The position numbers and the translations under genes were made by a program. A stretch of DNA of 22,289 nucleotides from positions 7,452 to 29,740 of the forward strand of contig CAJUNM010000022.1 in assembly GCA_910587805.1 (NCBI GenBank), written 5' to 3'. The DNA comes from an uncultured Christensenellaceae bacterium. GTDB lineage: Bacteria; Bacillota; Clostridia; Christensenellales; Pumilibacteraceae. The notes below the pieces were generated by a model. The model searched no databases. It saw nothing but the letters and a program-made list of their open reading frames with translations, and was not told where the DNA came from. Shown piece after piece: positions 13,830 through 22,289 of the stretch; position 1 is the stretch's first letter, and the number at the start of each line of letters is the position of its first letter.

Positions 13830-16376
13830 TCACTCCACGGTGAGCCGCGGCATATCGTACTGCTTTACTATGGAATACGTTTTGCCGCCGACCGTTATTT
13901 TTGCGGACGACATCACTATGTTTACGTTGCCCGCGGCATAGTTTTTCACGTCGCCCGCGGTATTGCCCGTATCGCCGCAGCCGTCGTATTTCTTTCCGCC
14001 TATCTCGGCATGCGGGTAGAAATTACCTTTTGCAAGACCCGTAACGTCCAAATACAGTTTGATCTTGGTCGGGGTCTGCTCGGACTTCGCCGCTGTAAGC
14101 ACGGTGCTGCCGTCGAATATCTTGAAGTCTGCGGCGGTATATTCGTACCCGATACACTCGAACGTAAGCACATAGTACGCTTTCCCGTCTTGCGCGGCGA
14201 CTTCGGCGGCGCAAGGCGCAACTCTGCGCACTTCCGCAAATTCAAGGTTTATCTCGCACGTTTTGGAATTATCCGACTTGAGCGTGGCGACGATCTTGTG
14301 ACTGCCGAACCCGAAATAACCTTTGGAAACTTCGCCTTGCGCAACGGCTATATCGTACAGCGACGGATCGACTATAACGTTGCTTCCGTCCGCCATCGTG
14401 CCTATGACCTTAAGCCCCGACAGCGCGGGTTGTACGTAATCGCCGTACTTGATGTCGTTGTAATAGAAAGCGAGCGCAGTTACTTCCGACGACGGCGCGT
14501 CCGCACTTCCGTACGCGGCGAACTCGACGGCGTCTATATTCATCGTGGACGGGCTTTCGTTCCAATAGTTCTTTTCGCCGATGGAGCTATCCTTGAACGC
14601 CAAGCGTATTATATTAGTTCCGGGGTTGAGTTTTACGCCGCTCACCGTAAAAGCGTTATAGATATTGTAAATGGGCACATACGTGCCGATGGAAGGTCCG
14701 CAGCCGGCAAGCACTATGTCGTCGCCGAGCGTTATCTTTACGCCGTTTACGTAAAGATCCGCAATGGTGTTTACCCGTAACGCTTCCATTATATATTTGT
14801 TTTTGTCGCCCTCTTTTCCTGCGGAACGAATATTGCTGTTGCCCGCTCTGAACGTTACGTCGGTCGAACAAAACGTTTCGGAATCGACCGTCCATTCCAC
14901 GTACGAGTCGGCGCCCGCTATAGCGGCTTTGGCAAAATCTCCGACAAACGAAACCGGACCTTTTTGCGTGATCGTGCCGTCGGAGTTCTGCACGTATTCA
15001 GTCTCGGTCTTTACCGTGCCGCCGACTATCTTCGTATAGTTTTCGCCCTCGATCTTTTTGACTACCGCGACGGGCAATGTCGCTTTCAATCCCGAACCGT
15101 CCGCAAGCGTCGCTTCGAGCACGTATTTGCCGCCGAGTTTCGCCGTGCCTTCGGGCAGTTTGAACGAATACTCTCCGACGGCGAGCGGCAACGCGCGGTT
15201 GCTCTCGTACACGGCATACAGCGTAAGATCGGCTTGAGGGAACGCTTCGCCCGCATAAACCGAATATACCGCGTCGTCCGCGAATTTGACAGACACAATG
15301 TCTCCGTCGTCGTTGCTTATTGTAATGGGCAGCAGCACGGTCTTTGTTACGCCGTTTTCGGTATAGCTTACCATTGCGTTGACAACGCCTTCGGTATCGA
15401 AAATTTGCCCCGCCTCGGCGCAGGTATAACCCTCGGTGATTTCTTTTTTCGATCCGTCGTTGTATATCACCGCAAGTACCATACCGTCGAGCGTGACAGT
15501 CTCGTCCGTTCGGAACACCGTATTCGACGGATTGACCTTTATCTCTATCGAGTCCATAGCCACCGCTATAAGCTCATACGTCATTTCAAACGTGAGATTA
15601 TTTGAAACCGACACCGTGATTTTGCCGCCTTTGGAAGAAAATCCGGACGCCGCCGTGACCGTGTACTTATCCTCGGCGAGAACGGTCTGCGCACCGTGAT
15701 TGTAAGTTGCCGTTACCGTAAAATCCGATGCGGCGGGCAGAGCTTTGCCGTTGTTGTAATACGCGACGTTCGGCTTGAGCTTTACGTCTATTTTTACAAT
15801 GCGCGATTCGAGCACCGTGACCGATACTATGGATCGCATATCTCCGTAGCTCACGGGCAAAGACGTTTGATCGAGCGCAAGCGGTACGTCCGCATTTTCC
15901 ACGACAGCATCGGCAGTCACGTCTTGCTCGATACCGCAATCGCAAACCACAAACACGCGCATGCCGTCCGACACGAACGTTTCGTTCTCGAGATACGTGT
16001 TTTTCAACGGGCTTTCCACTATCAAGTACTTATCATGTTCGACGACTTCGCCCGTCTCGTCGTGACACCATTTGCAAACGCGCCAGTGTCCGTTCTCGTC
16101 GTATCCGAAGTCTGTCATTACGTGGTCCGTTTTTTCTATCGCGTCGGGCGCGGTTATGACGTTCTCGCCGTTGCCGTCTGCAAACAGCATGTCGCAGCCC
16201 GAGCACGACCAATACTCCGCAACGCCGTGCTCCGCGCACGTTGCGGGGATCTCGGCGTGATGCACGTATTCGTGCGTGTGCGGTTTATCGGACGGCTGAC
16301 ACGCAGCAAGCCCCGCGCAAATAGGCACGGCGAGAGTCACCGCCGCGGTAGCGAGCATTTTTTTATTTATCTTCAT
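13830..16376 (-). CDS. Surface lipoprotein with zinc-ribbon-like, Ig-like and CBM6/35-like domains
   Basis: 848 residues. The signal peptide ends in the lipobox LAAC, with lipidated Cys26, so the protein should be tethered to the outer face of the membrane. Residues 33-110 are Cys/His-rich (HTHEYVHHAEIPATC, YWSCSGCDMLF, WRVCKWCHDE), a repeat type common in clostridial surface proteins and possibly metal binding. Several bacterial Ig-like (Big_3-type) domains follow (DSIEIKVNPSNTVFRTD), then a CBM6/35-like module at about 440-624 starting IEGENY, and a C-terminal module from about 717 ending GGKTYSIVKQYDMPRL. It is paralogous over its second half to the gene just upstream. A perfect AAGGAGGT lies 5 nt before the ATG, and only 10 bp separate it from the upstream stop. 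Likely a glycan-binding partner of GH3-2; ligand unknown. Confidence 0.88.
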   Translation of the reverse strand: MKINKKMLATAAVTLAVPICAGLAACQPSDKPHTHEYVHHAEIPATCAEHGVAEYWSCSGCDMLFADGNGENVITAPDAIEKTDHVMTDFGYDENGHWRVCKWCHDETGEVVEHDKYLIVESPLKNTYLENETFVSDGMRVFVVCDCGIEQDVTADAVVENADVPLALDQTSLPVSYGDMRSIVSVTVLESRIVKIDVKLKPNVAYYNNGKALPAASDFTVTATYNHGAQTVLAEDKYTVTAASGFSSKGGKITVSVSNNLTFEMTYELIAVAMDSIEIKVNPSNTVFRTDETVTLDGMVLAVIYNDGSKKEITEGYTCAEAGQIFDTEGVVNAMVSYTENGVTKTVLLPITISNDDGDIVSVKFADDAVYSVYAGEAFPQADLTLYAVYESNRALPLAVGEYSFKLPEGTAKLGGKYVLEATLADGSGLKATLPVAVVKKIEGENYTKIVGGTVKTETEYVQNSDGTITQKGPVSFVGDFAKAAIAGADSYVEWTVDSETFCSTDVTFRAGNSNIRSAGKEGDKNKYIMEALRVNTIADLYVNGVKITLGDDIVLAGCGPSIGTYVPIYNIYNAFTVSGVKLNPGTNIIRLAFKDSSIGEKNYWNESPSTMNIDAVEFAAYGSADAPSSEVTALAFYYNDIKYGDYVQPALSGLKVIGTMADGSNVIVDPSLYDIAVAQGEVSKGYFGFGSHKIVATLKSDNSKTCEINLEFAEVRRVAPCAAEVAAQDGKAYYVLTFECIGYEYTAADFKIFDGSTVLTAAKSEQTPTKIKLYLDVTGLAKGNFYPHAEIGGKKYDGCGDTGNTAGDVKNYAAGNVNIVMSSAKITVGGKTYSIVKQYDMPRLTVE

Positions 16377-16386
16377 AATAACCTCC

Positions 16387-18495
16387 TTATTCCGCCGCTT
16401 CGGTTATGATTAGCGCGGGCATCTCCCATTTTCTACTGAGCGTATAGGTTTTGCCGCCGACCGAGAGCGACTGACCGTTGACAAACACCAGCTCGTCGCC
16501 GCGAATATCACCGTTTGAATTTGCGCCGTTGACATAAAGCGAACCTTTGATTCGCAAGTGCGGATTGAACTGCCCTGCGGCGAAATCGGTCACATCTATC
16601 CTAAACGTCGCCGAGCGCCTGTCAAACGCGGCGTCCGCTATATCGAACGTGACGTTACCGTCGAAAAATTCGTAGTCTTCGAGCGTATAACCCACGTTGT
16701 CGAACGTAAACACCCAATACACCTTACCGTCGATAAGCTCTATCGCCGCTGTTTTTACAATGCACTCGTAATGCTCGACCGTAACTTCGCGCTCGGCAAA
16801 TACCGTCGGATCGGTCTTGAGCGTTGCGCGGAATTTATACGTGTCGCAGAATATAGTTCCATCAGACACGTCGCCCGATACTATTTCCACGTCGAATAAC
16901 CCCTTATCCATCACGATGCGGTTTCCGTCGGACATATTGCCGATGACAGACGCCGAATCGACCGCCGCCGCCAAAGTATCGCCGTAGTCGATAGCAATAT
17001 ACCCTATCTCTATATCGGACAGAACGGCGTCGCTATCGACTTTTACGCCCGTCGTTTCCACGTCGAACCAATCGACGTTCATTGTGGACAACAGTTCTCC
17101 CCAGCAATTCTTTTCGCCGAGCGCGCTCGTTTTGAAATTGAATTTGATTTCATTGTTGCCGGCAGACAGCGCGACGTTGCCGAACGTGAATTCGTAATAA
17201 ACGCCGAACAGCGGCGCGTAGTTAGAAGAAGAACTTGTGTTGCTCTCGGACGGTCCGCAGCCCTTGAGCACCACGTTGTTTCCTATCTGCACGGGTTCGC
17301 CGTTCACGGTAAGATCGAGAATGGAATTTATCTGCAACGGTTTCATCCAATAATATCCGTTGTCGTCTCGAGACGTATAGCTGTTGCCGCAACGCATCGT
17401 TATGCTCGCCATGCAATCGGAATACGATTCGATTACGGTAGTGAACGATCCTTCGTTGCCTTTATTTACTTCTCGCGAAAAATCACCGGCGAACGTCACA
17501 TCGGCGTCCGCAATAAATTTGCCGCCCTCGAACAAATACGAAGTTTCGGTGTTCTTTTTGCCGCCGACTATAACGGTGTCTTCCGCTTCGATATGATCGC
17601 GCACAACTACGGGCACGCTCGCAACTATCCTCGGGTTTCCGTTGTACTTTACGTCGAGCGCGTAGGCTTTGCCGAACCGCAAAGTCTCCGACGGATTGAG
17701 CACGGTGTAATCGTTGCCTATAAGCTTGCTGTTTCCGCTCTCGTACGTTATCTTGAGCGACGGCTTAACTTCGGTTATGTCCGTGCCGACGAGCGCAATA
17801 CATTCGTCCGCCGCCGACACCGACACCACTCTGCCGTCTGCGAAAACGTCCGAGACCTCGATATCGACGTCCGCGGTCTTTACCGTATCGCCGTCGGCAT
17901 ACTCGACGGTGCGCACACTGTCCGAACTCGTAAGCGGCGTGGTGACGTCCACCGTATAATCGGATCTGTCGAGAAGTTTGCGCGATCCGTCGTTATACAC
18001 AGCGCACACCTTCATTCCGCTGTCCGAAAACATCGCGCCCGTTTTGTAATACACCGTATACGGGGCTTGCTCTATTTCTATACGGTCGAGCGCGACGGCG
18101 ACGAGCGCAACGTCGAGCGTAGCTTTTTTACCTTTGAACACGACTACGACAGTGCCGCCGTTCGTAACGAAATCGGACGGGACTTGAACTTCGTAGTTCT
18201 TCGGCTCGACTACTTCGTATACGTCTTCGTCGCCGAGCTTGTAATGCGCGGTAACGACGAGGTCCTCGCTCCTTACTGCGGCGAGATTATTATCGTAATA
18301 TACTTTTCCGTCCGCAAGCGCAGCGTCTATAGACTGCAAGACCTGTTTCGGCGGTTTGACGTTACCGGCGACGATAGCGTCGTAATCGGCTTTCCATGCG
18401 GTATACGATACCGACATGATCGCCGTTATCGCTATTATCACCGCAAGCCCGACGGCGCTCGCCGCGACCGTTTCTATGATTTTAGCTTTACGCAT
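16387..18495 (-). CDS. Membrane-anchored Ig-like/CBM6/35-like surface protein
   Basis: 702 residues. One N-terminal helix (about 8-30) without a clear cleavage or lipobox site, so probably a signal anchor with an extracellular body. Three Ig-like domains (about 55-300; LDRIEIEQAPYTVYYKTG and VYNDGSRKLL are typical of Big_3) lead to a CBM6/35-like module at about 299-483 beginning IEAEDTVIVGG and ending MNVDWFDVE. A further beta domain and a C-terminal module end GGKTYTLSRKWEMPAL. The ATG overlaps the GH3-2 stop by 8 bp, and its ribosome binding site GGAGGT is inside GH3-2 codons NGGK. The N-terminal helix (KIIETVAASAVGLA) matches the third helix of GH3-1 (KIITIVACSVGLA), so in GH3-1 an equivalent protein is fused to the enzyme. 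No catalytic motif seen. Confidence 0.88.
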   Translation of the reverse strand: MRKAKIIETVAASAVGLAVIIAITAIMSVSYTAWKADYDAIVAGNVKPPKQVLQSIDAALADGKVYYDNNLAAVRSEDLVVTAHYKLGDEDVYEVVEPKNYEVQVPSDFVTNGGTVVVVFKGKKATLDVALVAVALDRIEIEQAPYTVYYKTGAMFSDSGMKVCAVYNDGSRKLLDRSDYTVDVTTPLTSSDSVRTVEYADGDTVKTADVDIEVSDVFADGRVVSVSAADECIALVGTDITEVKPSLKITYESGNSKLIGNDYTVLNPSETLRFGKAYALDVKYNGNPRIVASVPVVVRDHIEAEDTVIVGGKKNTETSYLFEGGKFIADADVTFAGDFSREVNKGNEGSFTTVIESYSDCMASITMRCGNSYTSRDDNGYYWMKPLQINSILDLTVNGEPVQIGNNVVLKGCGPSESNTSSSSNYAPLFGVYYEFTFGNVALSAGNNEIKFNFKTSALGEKNCWGELLSTMNVDWFDVETTGVKVDSDAVLSDIEIGYIAIDYGDTLAAAVDSASVIGNMSDGNRIVMDKGLFDVEIVSGDVSDGTIFCDTYKFRATLKTDPTVFAEREVTVEHYECIVKTAAIELIDGKVYWVFTFDNVGYTLEDYEFFDGNVTFDIADAAFDRRSATFRIDVTDFAAGQFNPHLRIKGSLYVNGANSNGDIRGDELVFVNGQSLSVGGKTYTLSRKWEMPALIITEAAE

Positions 18496-21400
18496 TTTTA
18501 CCTCCGTTATCGTTTTGTCCGTCGTTCCGTTTTTTGCGTTCCGTACGACTTCGTTCCGACGCCCGTGTAACTTGCTCGGTCTGCACAGCGGTTTCCACCG
18601 CGACGGCAGTATCCTGCGTTTCCGCCGTTTCGCTGTTTTGCTCGGGCGCGGTATCTGAGGTTATATCGATCTCGCCCGACGCAGCCGCCGTTTTTCTCTT
18701 ACCCGTTATTACGTAACGCGGCATGATAAGAAAGTACAAGCCTATAGCCGCGCCCGCAAACACAAGTATATCGATACACGCGAGCAGAGGTTTCCACCAT
18801 ACCCAAGAACTCGTTGCCGACGAACTGTAGAACGCGTCCACGTCCTCGTCGGCGTTATAGTTGGCGTTTGCGTACTGTGCGCTCAAAAACGCATAAGTAA
18901 CGTGATGCACCACTTCGCGAAGCTGATGCGCGAGCCGAGGATTTTCCTTGACCGCCGACTCGTTGATCGTGCCGTAATGGAACTTTGCGTTCATCGACAG
19001 ATCGCCGCCCGCGCGCACCGAATGATCGCCGCACATGTATTTCGGTCTGTCGGAATAGTCGGTTACTATCGAACCGTTAAATCCCCATTCGTTGCGCAAT
19101 ATGCCCGTAATGAGCGTTTCGCAGCCGCCCGTCCACACGTTGGCGATGCGGTTGTACGACGACATGATACCTACGCATCCGCCTTGCTCTACAGCCATTT
19201 GGAACGGCTTGAGATAAATTTCGCGCAACGCCTGTTCGGTAAGCCACGTATACATAGCGTCGCGGTCGTGCTCCACCTCGCCGAGAATTAGATGCTTCAG
19301 ATACGTATATTTGCCGATGTTTTTCAGTCCCTTTACCTCTTGCGTCAAAAGCTCGGCTGTCAAAAATCCGTCTTCGGATAAATACTCGTAATTGCGACCT
19401 GCGAACGGACTGCGGTGCAAGTTGCAACCGAAAGCGTACGCGCCGTTTACGCCGAGCGCGTCCATTTCCTTGCCGTAATTAAGCCCGAACGAATACACGA
19501 GACTTTTGCTCCACGTTTGGCTCATAGTGCCCGAGCACGGAAAGCCGGTGCCTTTATCCGAACCCGCGTTGAACGATCGGACCTGCGACGGTCCGTCGTA
19601 GTCGGTCAAACGCGGCTTGCCTATCGACGGTACGGCGGCGTTGTTGAACGCGCCGTTTTCCGCAAGCGCGAGCGCCTCGCTTATGCTCACCTGATCGAGC
19701 ACGCTTTTCCATTCCGGCGCGTCGTAATCCGCGGCGAGCTTATTGCCTAATTCGGTAAGCGCGCCGTTTTCGTACACCTTGAGCGATCCGCCCGAATTCC
19801 ACGTCACGGGCGACTTATCGACGGGATTGCCGACAATATCGAACTCGGCGTTGTTCCATGCGTTTGCATACGACGAATTGTAAAGATTGTATTCCTTTTC
19901 GGCGGCGGTCATCGCACGGTCGGGAGTGCGCTTAAACGTGTACGGATCGGGAAAACTCTTTCGCGAGATATACTCGACGGGAGTCGCCGCGGCGCTGCCG
20001 TCGATCGGCTCGGTCTCTGCGGCGGAATCGCCCGTGAATCTGTTTACTACGTCCGCGCCCGTGTACTTATCCTTGCGGAGTTTTATATCCTCGGTCACTT
20101 TGAGAGTGAACACGCCGTCCTCAGTGTCGCCGCCCTTTTTGACTTTTTTGACGTTGTGCGAATCGGTCATCAGCTTGATTTGATAATCGCCCGCTTCAAG
20201 CTCGTAGCCCTCGAAATCGTTTTGATTGGCGTCGTAACAATCGTACGATGCAAACTCGTACGGATCGAGTTCTATCGTCAAATCCTGCGAACCGCCCTTT
20301 TCGAGATTGAAGGTTTTTGCAAACCCTACAAGCATGACGTGCGATTTTTCGATTCCGCCCGAATCGAGGTTTTTCGGGTTATACGGCGGAGTGAGATACA
20401 CCTCCACAACGTCCATGCCGCTGTACTCGCCCATATTGGTAACTTTGACGGTTATCTCTATCTTGGATTTTTCCGTAAAACTCGCGCCCGAGGAGACTTC
20501 CTCGCCGTCCAGCTTGAACGACATGATCTCCCAATCGAACGACGTGTACGACATACCGAAACCGAACGGATATTGCACCACCGCCTCGTAATCGTTTTTG
20601 GTAACGGTCGTTCCCGACGGGTCGAGCGCGGCGCGCGTTTTTCCGTTCCATAATCCCATAACGTCGGCGGTTTCGTACCATTTATAGCCCAAGTATATGC
20701 CTTCGACATAATCTATGTATGTGGCTGTAGTATACTGCTCGCCCGCGTTTCGGCTGTCGCCTTCGGGGTACAGCTTTTCGCCGCTTATGCCCGTGTAATG
20801 CCCGACGCCCGCGTCGCCCGTATACCTGTAGTTTACGTTCGACTCAAAATCGTAAGCGTACGTATCGGCGAACTTGCCGCTCGGCGATATCAACGTTTCG
20901 GTCTCGTTTCCGTCTTCGTCTACCGCGAAATATTTGCCGTACAGCACGGGCGGAATACCGTGCGCGCCGTTCGTTCCCGTCGCGCCCACGACGAGGCATG
21001 CGTCAAGCCCCGCTATGGATTCCAAAAATCCCAGCTCGATAACGTTCGTGGAATTGACGATAACGACCGTCTTTTCAAAGTTCGCCCCGACATATCTGAG
21101 CATTTCCTCTTCCTCGGCGGAGATCTCGAGATAAGTGCGGGCGTTATCTGTGCCTATCTTTTCCTTGTACTGAACGCGCGTCGGGTCTTCCGTTTCGCCC
21201 GCGCGCCGCGATATGACGACGAGCGCGGTATCGGAATAGCTTTTGGCGCCGTTCAGAAGCGCGTCGCCGTACGCGGATATAGGCGGCTCGCACAGTTTAT
21301 AAAAATCGCGCTGATACACTCCGATCGAATTGCCGTCGCCCATTCGTGCTCTGTATTTTTTATAAAAGGCTGTCAGATCGGTATTATACTCGATACCGTA

Positions 21401-21799
21401 CTCCGTAAGCGCCTCGAGTATTCCCGCCGTATTAGATAAGTTGTCCCTACCTTCCTCGAAAACCCGACCCGATCCCGAGCCGCCGAACACCCAATCGGTT
21501 TGAGACCAACCGAAAACATTGACCTTACCGTCCGCGTCTTTATCGAGCGGGAGGGTCTTGTTATCGTTTTTTACGAGAACGCTCGCCTCCCGCACTATTT
21601 GGTTTGATAGCTCCTGACCGCTCGCGCGAGCCGCGGCAGCCGCTTGCTCGTCCACTATGGGCGGGCACAGATACGACGTAATCGTATCTTCGTAGCTGTA
21701 AAGCACGCAGTTCCCCACTATCAAAGCTACCGCAATGATAGCTATAACGGGAAAACAGACGCACCACGCTACAATTCTGCTTTTGGACAATTTCATCAT
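18488..21799 (-). CDS. Membrane-anchored, domain-permuted family 3 glycoside hydrolase (GH3-2)
   Basis: 1,103 residues, or 1,102 if the second ATG (21796) is used; that one is better spaced from AAGGAG. Order: TM about 8-32; GH3 alpha/beta sandwich about 60-345 (REASVLVKND, FGGSGSGRV); FnIII-like domain about 405-545 after FGFGMSYTSF; GH3 barrel about 700-985 with HRSPFAGRNYEYLSEDGF and nucleophile Asp914 in GSIVTDYSD; TM 1005-1025; a cytosolic tail of 73 residues rich in T, E, Q and then R/K. Sandwich before barrel is the permuted order. Where GH3-1 has KHLVLNDQEKNR, GH3-2 has KHLILGEVEHDR: the Asn is lost, but Glu and Arg are kept, so the active site may differ in substrate. It is first in a three-gene operon and overlaps the next gene by 8 bp. 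Substrate unknown. Confidence 0.92.
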   Translation of the reverse strand: MMKLSKSRIVAWCVCFPVIAIIAVALIVGNCVLYSYEDTITSYLCPPIVDEQAAAAARASGQELSNQIVREASVLVKNDNKTLPLDKDADGKVNVFGWSQTDWVFGGSGSGRVFEEGRDNLSNTAGILEALTEYGIEYNTDLTAFYKKYRARMGDGNSIGVYQRDFYKLCEPPISAYGDALLNGAKSYSDTALVVISRRAGETEDPTRVQYKEKIGTDNARTYLEISAEEEEMLRYVGANFEKTVVIVNSTNVIELGFLESIAGLDACLVVGATGTNGAHGIPPVLYGKYFAVDEDGNETETLISPSGKFADTYAYDFESNVNYRYTGDAGVGHYTGISGEKLYPEGDSRNAGEQYTTATYIDYVEGIYLGYKWYETADVMGLWNGKTRAALDPSGTTVTKNDYEAVVQYPFGFGMSYTSFDWEIMSFKLDGEEVSSGASFTEKSKIEITVKVTNMGEYSGMDVVEVYLTPPYNPKNLDSGGIEKSHVMLVGFAKTFNLEKGGSQDLTIELDPYEFASYDCYDANQNDFEGYELEAGDYQIKLMTDSHNVKKVKKGGDTEDGVFTLKVTEDIKLRKDKYTGADVVNRFTGDSAAETEPIDGSAAATPVEYISRKSFPDPYTFKRTPDRAMTAAEKEYNLYNSSYANAWNNAEFDIVGNPVDKSPVTWNSGGSLKVYENGALTELGNKLAADYDAPEWKSVLDQVSISEALALAENGAFNNAAVPSIGKPRLTDYDGPSQVRSFNAGSDKGTGFPCSGTMSQTWSKSLVYSFGLNYGKEMDALGVNGAYAFGCNLHRSPFAGRNYEYLSEDGFLTAELLTQEVKGLKNIGKYTYLKHLILGEVEHDRDAMYTWLTEQALREIYLKPFQMAVEQGGCVGIMSSYNRIANVWTGGCETLITGILRNEWGFNGSIVTDYSDRPKYMCGDHSVRAGGDLSMNAKFHYGTINESAVKENPRLAHQLREVVHHVTYAFLSAQYANANYNADEDVDAFYSSSATSSWVWWKPLLACIDILVFAGAAIGLYFLIMPRYVITGKRKTAAASGEIDITSDTAPEQNSETAETQDTAVAVETAVQTEQVTRASERSRTERKKRNDGQNDNGGKNA

Positions 21800-21895
21800 T
21801 TTCTCCTTGAATTTCTTTCTTGTCGCTCACCGTTTCGGATATGCACACCGACGCTTATGCACGTCTTTTGCGAGAGAGTTACCAAAGATACGAAT

Positions 21896-21924
21896 ATAGT
21901 ATCATATTACCCCCCCCCCGTCAA
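21896..21924 (-). promoter_or_regulatory. Promoter of the GH3-2 operon with a G10 spacer tract
   Basis: Minus strand -35 TTGACG (21919-21924), 17-bp spacer, -10 TACTAT (21896-21901). The run of ten G begins in the last base of the -35 box and fills over half of the spacer. A-rich tracts upstream (AAAAAATG, AATAAAAAATT) could act as an UP element. The leader to the GH3-2 ATG is about 90 nt. No ACGAAT repeats are present. Confidence 0.7.
21910..21919 (-). repeat. G10 homopolymer inside the GH3-2 promoter spacer
   Basis: Ten C on the plus strand between the -35 and -10 boxes of the GH3-2 promoter. Slippage by one base changes the spacer from 17 to 16 or 18 bp, as in phase-variable promoters such as Neisseria porA and opc. 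Confidence 0.9.
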
Positions 21925-22041
21925 GCGAACGAAGTATATTTCTCGAATTTTTTATTACACATTTTTTCTGACGGCGCAGCCGTTATGCTCCGTCGGCTTT
22001 ATATTCGGTAACGCACATCGGCGGTAGTTTTTTTGCACTGA

Positions 22042-22078
22042 AAAATCGGCAAGCGCGCACTTTACGCTTGCCGATTTT
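22042..22078 (-). terminator. Strong intrinsic terminator after the right-edge gene
   Basis: AAAATCGGCAAGCG and CGCTTGCCGATTTT pair perfectly (14 bp) around a 9-nt loop, with five T following on the minus strand. It lies about 70 bp after the stop at 22151 and upstream of the GH3-2 promoter. Confidence 0.9.
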
Positions 22079-22110
22079 CACATTGTTTTTCGGACTGCCG
22101 AAATTATAAG

Positions 22111-22142
22111 AACGGCACGACGTTCGATTACGCCGCGCCGTT
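22111..22142 (-). other. Stable hairpin just after the right-edge gene
   Basis: AACGGCGCGGCG and CGTCGTGCCGTT pair over 12 positions (two G-U) around the 8-nt loop TAATCGAA, 8 bp after the stop codon. The following CTTATAATTT is a poor T-run, so it is perhaps an mRNA 3'-end stabiliser in tandem with the terminator at 22042-22078. Confidence 0.55.
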
Positions 22143-22150
22143 ATATTTTA

Positions 22151-22289
22151 TCATTGTTTTCTTAATTTTTTCCACCAACTGTTGCCCGAATCGGAACTTT
22201 TGTTCTGCTGCGGTTGCGGCGCAGGCTGCGGCGGGGGCGCGGGCTGTTCGGTGCGGACGTTGTAATTACCCGTATCGAAGAGCGACAAC
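22151..22289 (-). CDS. C-terminal fragment of an unidentified protein with a Pro/Gln-rich tail
   Basis: Only the last 45 codons are in the window. The tail has a proline/glutamine-rich stretch (EQPAPPPQPAPQPQQ), then a Ser-rich part and a basic aromatic end WWKKLRKQ before TGA. The frame is open to the edge, is followed by a hairpin and a terminator, and uses codons like its neighbours. Such tails are common on flexible linkers of secreted or cytosolic multidomain proteins. I do not recognise the family. Confidence 0.7.
   Translation of the reverse strand, partial: LSLFDTGNYNVRTEQPAPPPQPAPQPQQNKSSDSGNSWWKKLRKQ

Overview
The window looks like chromosomal DNA from a spore-forming, Gram-positive member of the Clostridia, probably an uncultured gut lineage. 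The evidence is a complete spoIVA gene, strong AGGAGG-type ribosome binding sites, textbook sigma-A promoters (TTGACA, 17 bp, TATAAT), lipobox and membrane-anchored surface proteins, and cysteine-rich and Listeria-Bacteroides-type repeats. The finer taxonomic placement is inference. Every gene I can support is on the minus strand, so transcription runs from high to low coordinates. Codon bias leaves very long open frames on the opposite strand; I treat these as shadows.

Layout in the direction of transcription. (1) 22289-22151: C-terminal tail of an unidentified protein, followed by a hairpin and a strong intrinsic terminator. (2) 21799-13830: an operon of a membrane-anchored, domain-permuted family 3 glycoside hydrolase (GH3-2), a membrane-anchored protein with Ig-like and CBM6/35-like domains, and a paralogous lipoprotein. 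Its promoter has a run of ten G between the -35 and -10 boxes, and a terminator follows the last gene. (3) 13607-12132: spoIVA with a possible sigma-E -10 box and its own terminator. (4) 12090-8083: a sigma-A promoter, a leader of about 280 nt holding odd coding-like remnants, then two overlapping genes for an asymmetric heterodimeric ABC exporter (TM287/288 type) and a terminator. (5) 7981-5792: an AgrA/AgrC-like pair, a LytTR response regulator abutting a GHKL histidine kinase, with a second G10 tract at the junction. (6) 5717-1: promoter and operator, an 85-residue membrane protein, and a giant GH3 fusion (GH3-1) that runs off the left edge.

The parts connect. The response-regulator promoter and the GH3-1 promoter carry the same architecture: two 13-bp direct repeats with an ACGAAT core, 21 bp apart, ending exactly 9 bp before a perfect TTGACA. 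This points to an autoregulated two-component system that also controls the GH3-1 locus. GH3-1 looks like a fusion of what the other operon encodes as two proteins, because its third membrane helix matches the N-terminal helix of the separate 702-residue protein. The 85-residue protein in turn resembles the helix that follows the catalytic domain in both GH3 enzymes. I read the window as two versions of a membrane-embedded glycan-degrading surface system, one under two-component control and one under a promoter likely to be phase-variable. Substrates cannot be read from the sequence.
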